NCBI GenBank assembly: GCA_025463265.1
Contig: JAOBWH010000123.1
Span: forward strand, 1-64,000
DNA: 64,000 nt
Reading direction: 5' to 3'
DNA from: Ilumatobacteraceae bacterium
GTDB lineage: Bacteria; Actinomycetota; Acidimicrobiia; Acidimicrobiales; Iamiaceae
Shown: positions 57,107 through 64,000 of the stretch, in pieces
How positions within the stretch are numbered: position 1 is the stretch's first letter
How the letters are laid out: every line of letters begins with the position of its first letter
Notes under the pieces: generated by a model
Database searches by the model: none
What the model was told of the DNA's origin: nothing
What the model saw: only the letters and a program-made list of their open reading frames with translations
Made by a program: the position numbers and the translations under genes

Positions 57107-60100
57107 GAGGCCGCTTCCGGTTCGGGCTCGACCGGTCCCTGTTCGGCCGAACCGGATCTGGCCGCGCGGTCGGGCAGCAGCGAGAGGGCGACGGCGACCA
57201 CGGCGGTCACCGCCAGCGCCTGGGCCGGACCGGAGAACGTGCCGGTGGTGTCGCCCACATCGGCCCCGGCCCCGATGAAGGTGATGAGGCCGGCGCCGGC
57301 GGTGGCCGCCGCCGCGACGACCGGCAGCCGGCGGGATCGGGGCGGGAGCAGGGCGAGCGGTGCGGCGACGAGCACCCACGGCCCGCCGAGGGCGACACCG
57401 GCGAGCACCACGAGGGCCCACACCACGGGGGTGGGCCAAGCCCGCTCGCCGAGCGGCAGCAGCGATCGGCGGCGGGCACGGACGAGCGCAGCGCCGACGA
57501 GCAGCGCGAGGGCGAGGAGCCCCAGTGCCAGACCAGCCCGCTGCAGACCGGCTGGCCGGTAGCGGAGCTCGAGGGTGCCCGCCGATCCCGCCGGCACCTT
57601 CCAGCCCTGGCGCCACCCATCGACGCGGATCGGGGTGAGCTGCTCGCCGTCGAGGGTGGCGATCCAGCCGTCGTTCAGGTTCTCGGTGGTCGCCACGATC
57701 GCTGCGTCGCCCGCCCCGAGCTCGATCGTGCGCGACTCCGAGCCCCACGAACCGGCTCGGACGGTGCGGGCCTCGGGCGGGGCCGGCACCCCGTCGGCCG
57801 GCTCGATGACGAGGGTCGACGTGAGCAGTGCACCGCCGGTGGCGGTCACCCGGTGGGTCCCGGGACGGAGGGCGACGGGGTCGCAGGCCGTCCACCCGAT
57901 CGGTGCGCCGTCGAGCAGCGAACCGACCGTGGCGGAAGCCCGGGTGGCGATCGTGCGACCGTCGAGCGACACGGGCGGCCCATCGCCGCAGCCCAGCGTC
58001 ACGGGCGCCTCGCGATCGGGCACCGAAGCGGTCCGGCCGAGCAGGGCGGGGACGGAGATCTCAGCCACGGCGACCTGGCGGGTGGCGGCAGGATCGGTGA
58101 CAGCAGGGGGGAAGGCGACGGTGATCTGGTCGGTGGTGGTCGACGGGATGGACACGCGGCCGCTGGCGTCGAGGGGCCGTTCGTAGCTCGTCGCTCCCGC
58201 CGTGACGATGACGCGATCCACCGGATCGGCGACGCCGCCGAGCACCGCCACGTCGAGTGTGTCGACCGGCACCGGTCCGTCCCAGCGCAGGGTGATGGCC
58301 GGCGGCGTCACCTCCGGCGCGCTGAGCCAGGCCGTGAGCGGGTCGCCGTCGACGGCGGCCGTCGGGGCGAAGGACGGCAGGCGGCGCTGCTGCGACGTGG
58401 CCGTGACCTCGATGGCCCCGTCCGCGGGTCCGGCGGAGGGGACAGCGGTGGCGAGCAGGGCGTCGAGCTCGTCACCCGGTGCTGCGGTCGCCGTGCCGTG
58501 CAGACCGGCCTCCGCGGCACCGCCCCAGCGGAACTCGCGGTCGAGCTCGGCCTGCTCATCCCGGCGGAGCAGCGAGAACCGGTCGAAGCGGTCCCGCGAC
58601 AGGCTCACGACGTCGGCGCCGCCGTGGCCGTCGCGACCGTCGGCGGGGGAGGGAACGATGAGGGGCCGGCGGATCTCGACGCCGTCGATCTCGATCTCGC
58701 TGATGCCGACCCGGGCGACGGGCTTGGCCCCGATGACCTCATCGATCACCACCCGGATCGTCTCCGTCTCCCCGGCAGGCAGGTCGACGGTGACGGAGCC
58801 GTCCGGCCCGATGGTCCCCTCGACGGTTCCCTGGTCGGTCACGACGCGCACCCGGCCGATGTGCTTGCCGGTCGTCTCGGGGATGCGGACGGTCACCGAC
58901 CGGACGTCGACGGGCTGGTCGAGGTCGGCCTGGATCCACTCACCGGCGTTGCCCTTCGCCGGGCCCCACGCCGTCGCCGGATCGCCGTCGAACGCGTGGA
59001 ACGGCTGCTGCTCGGGTCGCAGCGACTGCCGCGGCCGACGGCTGTCGGTCAGTGCGGCGGCGCCGTCGACCCGGGCGGACGTCAGCCCCTCGGGCGACCC
59101 GGTGGGCCACCGGTCCACCGGCGTGGTCCCGCTGAGGGGCGACACCTCGTCGGGGGTCAGCGTGTAGGTGGCGTTGTCGCGGATGGATCCGAACAGCACG
59201 TCGCGCCGGCGGGCGGTGTCGGTGGCGACCAGGAGCGGGTCGGGGAGGGTGCGGGCACCGTCGTCGAGCGCCAGCACGACGGCCCGACCCTCGGTCAGCT
59301 CCGGCTCGAGATCGAGCACCGCTTCGGGTCCGCCGCTGGTGACCGCCGCCTCTGCTGCGGGGTAGGCGGTGGCTCGGTCGACGGGGTCGGGCACCTCGTA
59401 GATGTCGACGGTGCGGAACGCCTCGGTGGCGGCGGTGCCGGGTGCGGCGGAGAGACGGTGGTCGCCGCCGGTCTCGGTCTCCACCGGGCCGAAGGATGCG
59501 ACGACCTCCAGCTCCGGTGCGGTGGCGAGGAGGCGGCGCACGGACGCCGGGCTGGGGCCGCCGGAGCGCACCGGGTCGAGGTCGTTGCGGACCAGCAGGT
59601 GGCGGACGCCGGATCGCTGGAGCGCGGTCACGAAACCTGGCGGGAGGGCGTCGCGCTGGAGCGCCGTGTCCACGGCGTCGAGCAGGCGGGTCGATCCGTT
59701 GCCGCCGAGGGGGATCAGGTCGCGCACCGCCCAGTCCGACCCCTGGATCGACGAGATGGGCTCGTCGAGCGGGCGTCCCCACCGGTACTCGCCGAAGGCG
59801 GATCCGGGGAGCAGGAGCGTGCGGCCGCCCTCGTCGTGCGCGTCGAGCCAGGCGCCGGCGTCGCGCCAGGCCGCGGGGACGTCGACGAAGGACCCTGGTG
59901 CGGTGAGCTGGCCCCGGGCGGCCGGGGCCACCGCCAACCCGATCAGCACGAGGGCCAGAGCGGGTACCGTCGCCGACCGCCAGGCCGGGCCCAGCCGCTC
60001 GCCCGCCCGTGGCCGGCGATCCGACGTCGAGCCGCGGCGCAAGGTGGCGGCCGAACCCACCGTGACCAGGTGCCCGAGCCCGATGGCGAGGGGGAGGCGG

Positions 60101-61203
60101 ACGACGGCGGCGAACTTGTGGACGTTGCGGAACGGGACCAGGACGCCGTCGAGGAGCTGCTGCACGGTGCCGTCGAACGGCCCGCCCCAGGCTCCGGCGT
60201 ACCCGATGCCCATGGCGACGGCCCCGAGCACCAGCGACGGGACCAGCCAGGCCCGCCCGGGGGCGTCGCGTCGGGCGATGCCCGCCAGCCCCAGGGCGGC
60301 CAGGCCCGTCGTGCCGGCGATCGCCAGGCGGTCGGCCGAGAGGGCCCAGCCGCCGGGGAGCCACGGGCCGGCATCGGTCTGGATGAACGACAGCCAGTTG
60401 CCCGTCCCCCGCAGCACCTCGGTCCCCGATTCGGTCCAGGTGGTGAGCGACGACTGCTCGGTGAAGTCCGTGAAGCGCAGGCCGTACCGGACCGACACGA
60501 GGAGCGGGATGATCCACCAGAGGGTGGCGGCCACCGCCCCGGCGACCCACCAGCCGAACAGGCGGCGCCGAGCCGGGCCCGGTGCCCGGGTGGTGAACCA
60601 GATGACCACGAGCGGGAGCACGGCGAACGCCGAGGCCCCGTTCACCCCGCCCATCGCAGCGATCCACAGCGCGGAGCGGGCCGCGGTCCGTCGAGGGCTG
60701 GCGCCGGCGGGCGCGGTCAGGAGCGGGACGAGGACCCACGGCGCGAGGGCGTAGGGGAGCTGCCCGGCCGACTGGAACGCCGCCACCGACAAGGTCGCCG
60801 GAGCGAGCGCATAGGCCCACGCGGCGACGATCCGGCCGCCGGCGGAGCCGACGCCGACCGCTCGTGCGACGCGGTGCGCGCCCCACAGCGACACGACGAG
60901 CACGAGCGAGATCCACAACCGCTGGACGAGCCACGGCGGCACCGCCAGCTCGTGGCCGATCGTGGTGAACGCCCCCATCGGGAAGAGGTAGCCGACCGCC
61001 TGGTTCTGGACCCGGCCGAACCCGGCGCTCGGATCCCAGGCGGTGAGCGCACGGCCCAGGTAGGTGACCGGATCGAGCAGCACGTCGAGCTTGGTCTCGG
61101 GCACGATCCGGCCCGGGGCCTGGAGCAGCACGAGCCCGGTGATGGCGGCCGATGACAGCCACATCGCTCTCCGCTCGCGGCTGTTCAGCCCGACACCGTC
61201 CAC
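57103..61203 (-). CDS. aftD: Alpha-(1->3)-arabinofuranosyltransferase AftD-like GT-C protein
   Basis: 1366 residues. The N-terminal third has about a dozen membrane segments with the early loop LDPVTYLGRALTAWDPSAGFGRVQNQAVGYLFPMG (its aspartate typical of GT-C catalysis), matching the DUF3367/AftD family; Mycobacterium AftD is of similar length (about 1400). The central extracytoplasmic part has two discoidin-like carbohydrate-binding segments (PFHAFDGDPATAWGPAKGNAGEWIQADL and AVDGDPLTAWLSAPE), and the end has about four more membrane segments. It should add arabinofuranose to a cell-wall arabinan. It overlaps the stop of the convergent DUF7064-like gene by 4 bp. Confidence 0.87.
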   Translation of the reverse strand: MDGVGLNSRERRAMWLSSAAITGLVLLQAPGRIVPETKLDVLLDPVTYLGRALTAWDPSAGFGRVQNQAVGYLFPMGAFTTIGHELAVPPWLVQRLWISLVLVVSLWGAHRVARAVGVGSAGGRIVAAWAYALAPATLSVAAFQSAGQLPYALAPWVLVPLLTAPAGASPRRTAARSALWIAAMGGVNGASAFAVLPLVVIWFTTRAPGPARRRLFGWWVAGAVAATLWWIIPLLVSVRYGLRFTDFTEQSSLTTWTESGTEVLRGTGNWLSFIQTDAGPWLPGGWALSADRLAIAGTTGLAALGLAGIARRDAPGRAWLVPSLVLGAVAMGIGYAGAWGGPFDGTVQQLLDGVLVPFRNVHKFAAVVRLPLAIGLGHLVTVGSAATLRRGSTSDRRPRAGERLGPAWRSATVPALALVLIGLAVAPAARGQLTAPGSFVDVPAAWRDAGAWLDAHDEGGRTLLLPGSAFGEYRWGRPLDEPISSIQGSDWAVRDLIPLGGNGSTRLLDAVDTALQRDALPPGFVTALQRSGVRHLLVRNDLDPVRSGGPSPASVRRLLATAPELEVVASFGPVETETGGDHRLSAAPGTAATEAFRTVDIYEVPDPVDRATAYPAAEAAVTSGGPEAVLDLEPELTEGRAVVLALDDGARTLPDPLLVATDTARRRDVLFGSIRDNATYTLTPDEVSPLSGTTPVDRWPTGSPEGLTSARVDGAAALTDSRRPRQSLRPEQQPFHAFDGDPATAWGPAKGNAGEWIQADLDQPVDVRSVTVRIPETTGKHIGRVRVVTDQGTVEGTIGPDGSVTVDLPAGETETIRVVIDEVIGAKPVARVGISEIEIDGVEIRRPLIVPSPADGRDGHGGADVVSLSRDRFDRFSLLRRDEQAELDREFRWGGAAEAGLHGTATAAPGDELDALLATAVPSAGPADGAIEVTATSQQRRLPSFAPTAAVDGDPLTAWLSAPEVTPPAITLRWDGPVPVDTLDVAVLGGVADPVDRVIVTAGATSYERPLDASGRVSIPSTTTDQITVAFPPAVTDPAATRQVAVAEISVPALLGRTASVPDREAPVTLGCGDGPPVSLDGRTIATRASATVGSLLDGAPIGWTACDPVALRPGTHRVTATGGALLTSTLVIEPADGVPAPPEARTVRAGSWGSESRTIELGAGDAAIVATTENLNDGWIATLDGEQLTPIRVDGWRQGWKVPAGSAGTLELRYRPAGLQRAGLALGLLALALLVGAALVRARRRSLLPLGERAWPTPVVWALVVLAGVALGGPWVLVAAPLALLPPRSRRLPVVAAAATAGAGLITFIGAGADVGDTTGTFSGPAQALAVTAVVAVALSLLPDRAARSGSAEQGPVEPEPEAAS

Positions 61204-61252
61204 CGGCGAGGGTCTAGTGCAGGCGCATCGCTGCGGCCGGGCACCGCCCTCG

Positions 61253-62515
61253 GTGCTGACCGACCAGACCTACGATGCCGCGATCGAAGCCGCTCGTTCC
61301 GAAGCCATCTTCACCGCCGGAGATCCCGCCGCACCCGTCGTCCGCTTCCCGACGTTCGAGGGGATCCGGGCGCTGTGCGCCTTCGGTGTGCTGGCGTACC
61401 ACGCCGGCACCTTCACCGGGGTCACGTGGGGTCGCGATGCGTCGGTCGGCGGCCTCGGCCCGTGGATCCAGCACCTCAACGTCGGCGTCAGCATCTTCTT
61501 CGTCCTCTCGGGGTTCCTGCTGTTCCGGCCGTTCGTCCTCGCGCACCTCGGCGCCACGGCCCGCCCCCGGATCCGCAGCTACCTGTGGCGGCGCCTGGTC
61601 CGCATCTACCCGGCGTACTGGGTCGCGCTGTTCCTCAGCACGCTGATCCTCGACCTGGACCTCGGAGACTGGTGGGGTCACGTCCGCTTCTACTCGTTGA
61701 CCCAGATCTACTGGGGCGACACCGTGCTGGGCGGCCTGGTCCAGGCCTGGACGCTGGCCACCGAGGTGTCCTTCTACCTGTTCCTGCCGGTCTGGGTGCT
61801 GGTGGTGTGCCGCAGCGGCGGGACGGTGGCCCAGCGGGTCCGCCAGCACTACGCCGGGCTCGCCGTGCTCTACGCGACGGGGCTGGTGGTGCGCGGGATG
61901 CTCCGGGCCGGCGACCACAGCATCGGCTACGGCACCCTCGCCGCCAACTGCGATCTGTTCGCGATCGGGATGGCGTTGGCGGTGGCCAGCGCCGCCGCCC
62001 AGGTGCGCGGCCGGGCACCGGGCGGTCTGGCCCGCACGGTCGGCGAGCAGCCGGCGCTGGCGTGGCTGGCGGCAGCCTGCTGCTACGCCGGGGTGGTCAG
62101 CCTGCGGTACCCGTACGGCTTCGACCCGCCGTCGGTCAGCCAGGAGGTGGTGCGCGAGGTGCTGTTCGGGTTCGTCGCCGCGCTGGTGGTGGCCCCGGGG
62201 GTGTTCGGCCGGCAGGACCGGGGCGCGCTGCGCCGGGTCCTGCGCTGGCGGCCGCTGGTCGGCGCCGGGATCGTGTCCTACGGCATCTACCTCTGGCACC
62301 TGACGGTCATGATCGAGCTGGACGAGCCGGGATCGTGGCTGAGCTCGCCGTCGTTCGTCACCCTGACGCTGGCCACGGCGGTGATCGCCACCGCCATCGC
62401 GGCGGTGAGCTGGTTCGTGGTCGAACGGCCCCTCCTGCAGCGCGTCCGCCGCCGACGGCGCCCGCCGGGACCGGTCGACGAGCCGCAGCCCCAGACGCCG
62501 GTGGAGCAGGGCTGA
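61253..62515 (+). CDS. Acyltransferase 3 family membrane protein
   Basis: 420 residues. TFEGIRALCAFGVLAYHAGTF carries the catalytic Arg and His of the OafA/acyltransferase-3 family, VGVSIFFVLSGFLLFRPF the membrane signature; about ten membrane segments follow and the last 30 residues are Arg/Pro-rich. It moves acyl groups to cell-surface glycans, and a place beside an AftD-like transferase suits arabinan or lipid modification. The GTG at 61253 is chosen; a GTG at 61217 is in frame but only 13 bp from the divergent start. Confidence 0.85.
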   Translation: MLTDQTYDAAIEAARSEAIFTAGDPAAPVVRFPTFEGIRALCAFGVLAYHAGTFTGVTWGRDASVGGLGPWIQHLNVGVSIFFVLSGFLLFRPFVLAHLGATARPRIRSYLWRRLVRIYPAYWVALFLSTLILDLDLGDWWGHVRFYSLTQIYWGDTVLGGLVQAWTLATEVSFYLFLPVWVLVVCRSGGTVAQRVRQHYAGLAVLYATGLVVRGMLRAGDHSIGYGTLAANCDLFAIGMALAVASAAAQVRGRAPGGLARTVGEQPALAWLAAACCYAGVVSLRYPYGFDPPSVSQEVVREVLFGFVAALVVAPGVFGRQDRGALRRVLRWRPLVGAGIVSYGIYLWHLTVMIELDEPGSWLSSPSFVTLTLATAVIATAIAAVSWFVVERPLLQRVRRRRRPPGPVDEPQPQTPVEQG

Positions 62516-62550
62516 GGCAGACCATCGTCTAGGGTCGCCCCCTGACGAAT

Positions 62551-62576
62551 GCTCCAGCACACCCGGTTGCTGGAGC
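62551..62576 (+). other. Stem-loop in the leader of the acidic membrane protein gene
   Basis: GCTCCAGCA-N8-TGCTGGAGC, a perfect 9-bp stem, 19 nt before the start codon at 62596 and 15 nt after a TAGGGT box (62530-62535). It may terminate the acyltransferase message or structure the downstream leader; no T tract follows. Confidence 0.55.
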
Positions 62577-62595
62577 CCTGGCGCGGGGAGCGTAC

Positions 62596-63327
62596 GTGAG
62601 CGACTTCGACGACGAGCCCACCGAGGGCCTCGAAGCCACCGATGAGACCGGTCCGGAGGCCAACGCCCCCAAACCGGCCAAGAAGCCGCGCCCGCAGCCC
62701 GTCGCCGACGACGACTGGGACGACGACTGGGATGATGATGACGACGGCGGCCGGGGCTCGAAGCGCGACCTGACGCTGGTGTACGCCATCGTCGCCGCCG
62801 CCATCGTGATCGTCCTGGCGGTCGTGCTGACCCGTCCGAAGGACGACAACGGCACCGCGTCGAACGGCAACGGCGACAACCCGGCGCAGACCACCGCGCC
62901 GGCCGAAGCGGTCAAGAACTGGCAGGGCCCGGTGGGCGACGCGGTGGGCGAGAACGGCAAGGACGCCCAGAAGCGCGCCGAGGAAGCCGAAGGCGTCTAC
63001 ATCTGGACCGACTTCGGCGGCTGGCACCTCCGCAACAACGGCGCCGAGGAGGTCACGGTCAAGGTGACCGCCGACCAGGTCCGCATGAAGAAGACCGACG
63101 ACGGCGACGACGGCGACGAGGACGGCGACGCGCCGTTCGCCACCGAGACCACCGTGACCCTGGCTGCGGGCGAGGGCAAGGAGGGCACCGGCCTCGACCT
63201 CGGCAACTCGGAGTCCGCCACGTTCACCGTCTCGATCGGCGGCAAGAACGCGCCGGCCGACCAGATCTTCCTCGGCGGCGCCGAGGGCGTCGCCGACCAG
63301 AACCCCGTGACGTTCGTCAAGTCCTAG
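62596..63327 (+). CDS. Single-pass membrane protein with acidic cytoplasmic region
   Basis: 243 residues from GTG with GGGGAG upstream. An acidic, Asp/Trp-rich cytoplasmic stretch (DDDWDDDWDDDDDGG), one membrane segment (LVYAIVAAAIVIVLAVVL, about residues 59-76) and an extracytoplasmic domain of about 165 residues (VYIWTDFGGWHLRNNGAEEVTVKVTADQVRMKK...TFTVSIGGKNAPADQIFLGG). The outer domain is beta-rich with Asp/Glu runs; I do not recognise a family. It lies between the acyltransferase and methyltransferase genes and its TAG shares a base with the next GTG, so it belongs to the envelope cluster. Confidence 0.68.
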   Translation: MSDFDDEPTEGLEATDETGPEANAPKPAKKPRPQPVADDDWDDDWDDDDDGGRGSKRDLTLVYAIVAAAIVIVLAVVLTRPKDDNGTASNGNGDNPAQTTAPAEAVKNWQGPVGDAVGENGKDAQKRAEEAEGVYIWTDFGGWHLRNNGAEEVTVKVTADQVRMKKTDDGDDGDEDGDAPFATETTVTLAAGEGKEGTGLDLGNSESATFTVSIGGKNAPADQIFLGGAEGVADQNPVTFVKS

Positions 63328-64000
63328 TGGCCGCCGTCGCGCCTGTGGCGCCGGTCGGTCGCCCGTCCGCCGCCCACCCGACCGGGATCCGCCGCTCGTG
63401 GCAGATCTTCCAGGCGATGCGGCGCGAGCAGGTCGACCCCAACGGGACCTACGCCTTCCTCGCCGACGACACCGCCCGGATGCTCCACCGCTACCTGCCG
63501 CTCGCCGGCGCCACGGCCATCGACGTCGGTGGCGGCCCCGGCTACACCGCCGAGGCCCTGCGCGCCGCAGGAGCGGCGGCGTTCACGGTGGACCCGTTCG
63601 TGGAGGAGCTCTCGCTTCACGGCCGCACTCCGGTCGACGCCGTGGTGGGGGACGGTCTGCGCCTGCCGGTGGCGGACGGGGCGCTCGACCTGGCGTGCAC
63701 GCTCAACGCGCTCGAGCACGTCGCCACACCCTGGTCGTTCCTCGAGGAGCTGGTCCGCGTGGTGCGCAGCGGCGGGATCGTCTTCGTGGGCGTCACCAAC
63801 TGGCTGTCGCCGTGGGGCGGGCACGAGACGTCGCCCTGGCACTACCTGGGTGGCGAGCGAGCCGCCCGGCGCTACCACGCCAAGCGCGGCGTCGAGCCCA
63901 AGAACCGGTACGGCACGTCGCTGTTCCCGGTGGGCATCGGCGAGATCCTGCACTGGGCCGACGGGTGCGGCGATGTCCGCGTCGTCGACGCCTTCCCCCG
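63327..64000 (+). CDS. SAM-dependent methyltransferase, 3' end outside window
   Basis: About 224 residues are visible and the frame runs off the right edge. The GTG at 63327 overlaps the preceding TAG by one base. The glycine-rich SAM loop AIDVGGGPGYTAEAL lies near residue 65, and an acidic VDPFVEEL, a VVGDGLRLPVADGALDLACTLNALEHV motif and a GGIVFVGVTNWLSPWGGHE segment follow, as in class I methyltransferases. A related gene (Rv0224c type) accompanies the aftD region in mycobacteria. The substrate is unknown, a cell-wall lipid or glycan being likely from context. Confidence 0.82.
   Translation, partial: MAAVAPVAPVGRPSAAHPTGIRRSWQIFQAMRREQVDPNGTYAFLADDTARMLHRYLPLAGATAIDVGGGPGYTAEALRAAGAAAFTVDPFVEELSLHGRTPVDAVVGDGLRLPVADGALDLACTLNALEHVATPWSFLEELVRVVRSGGIVFVGVTNWLSPWGGHETSPWHYLGGERAARRYHAKRGVEPKNRYGTSLFPVGIGEILHWADGCGDVRVVDAFP

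Noticed and set aside
56719..61155. A 1478-residue plus-strand open frame opposite the AftD-like gene
   Set aside because: It is low-complexity Gly/Arg/Asp sequence without domains. The minus frame has membrane segments, discoidin-like domains and family motifs.

Overview
This is a very GC-rich (about 70% or more by eye), gene-dense chromosomal segment from an actinobacterium. Gene content and order suit an acidimicrobiial lineage (Iamia-like): a mycobacteria-like order nnr - alr - tsaE/tsaB/rimI/tsaD - groES/groEL - guaB - guaB3 - guaA, a monomeric isocitrate dehydrogenase, an AftD-type arabinofuranosyltransferase, a D-aminoacylase-type amidohydrolase, a flavin monooxygenase, and many promoters in which a TANNNT box lies 6-9 nt before the start codon. 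The lineage is an inference from content, not from a marker-gene tree. I see no rRNA, tRNA, CRISPR array, insertion sequence, prophage, integrase or attachment site, and no intergenic gap longer than about 180 bp.

Layout. 1-3.5 kb: the 3' part of a secreted phospholipase A2, a small conserved protein, a Nei-type DNA glycosylase, a nucleotidyltransferase and a type II NADH dehydrogenase with a Rex-like operator. 3.5-14 kb: an alpha/beta hydrolase opposite a conserved block for NAD(P)HX repair, a CBS protein, alanine racemase, a lipase-like hydrolase, the t6A tRNA-modification genes with rimI, and groES-groEL under CIRCE control. 14-19 kb: a TetR regulator, a 53-residue protein, a NUDIX hydrolase, a large membrane protein, a YqgE protein and a conserved hypothetical. 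19-26 kb: guaB, two tandem secreted seven-bladed propeller proteins, guaB3 and guaA. 26-37.7 kb: a GAF/PAS/GGDEF/EAL signalling protein, a dienelactone-hydrolase-like enzyme, a YbhN-like flippase, UvrD/PcrA helicase, an acyl-CoA synthetase, a VOC protein and a quinone oxidoreductase. 37.8-45.7 kb: central metabolism (sucCD, purN-purH, metF, icd). 45.7-57 kb: catabolic and lipid-type enzymes (amidohydrolase, SRPBCC, aldehyde dehydrogenase, flavin monooxygenase, SCP2-like, DUF7064-like), mdh and a second Fpg/Nei enzyme. 57-64 kb: envelope genes (AftD-like transferase, acyltransferase, an anchored acidic protein and a methyltransferase cut by the window edge).

Most of the window is ordinary housekeeping DNA, and I do not see a self-contained new defence, mobile or biosynthetic system. 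The points most worth a second look are: the tandem propeller paralogues with duplicated leaders inserted in the guanine-nucleotide locus; a second, degenerate CIRCE overlapping the groES -35 box; the Rex-like site at a leaderless ndh promoter; two predicted leaderless upstream mini-ORFs whose stops overlap the next start (tsaE and yqgE); a GGDEF-EAL protein with an intact cyclase motif and a wrecked EAL site; a cysteine-to-serine change in GuaB3; a hexanucleotide repeat at the end of purN; and a cluster of rare codons inside a conserved motif of the helicase.
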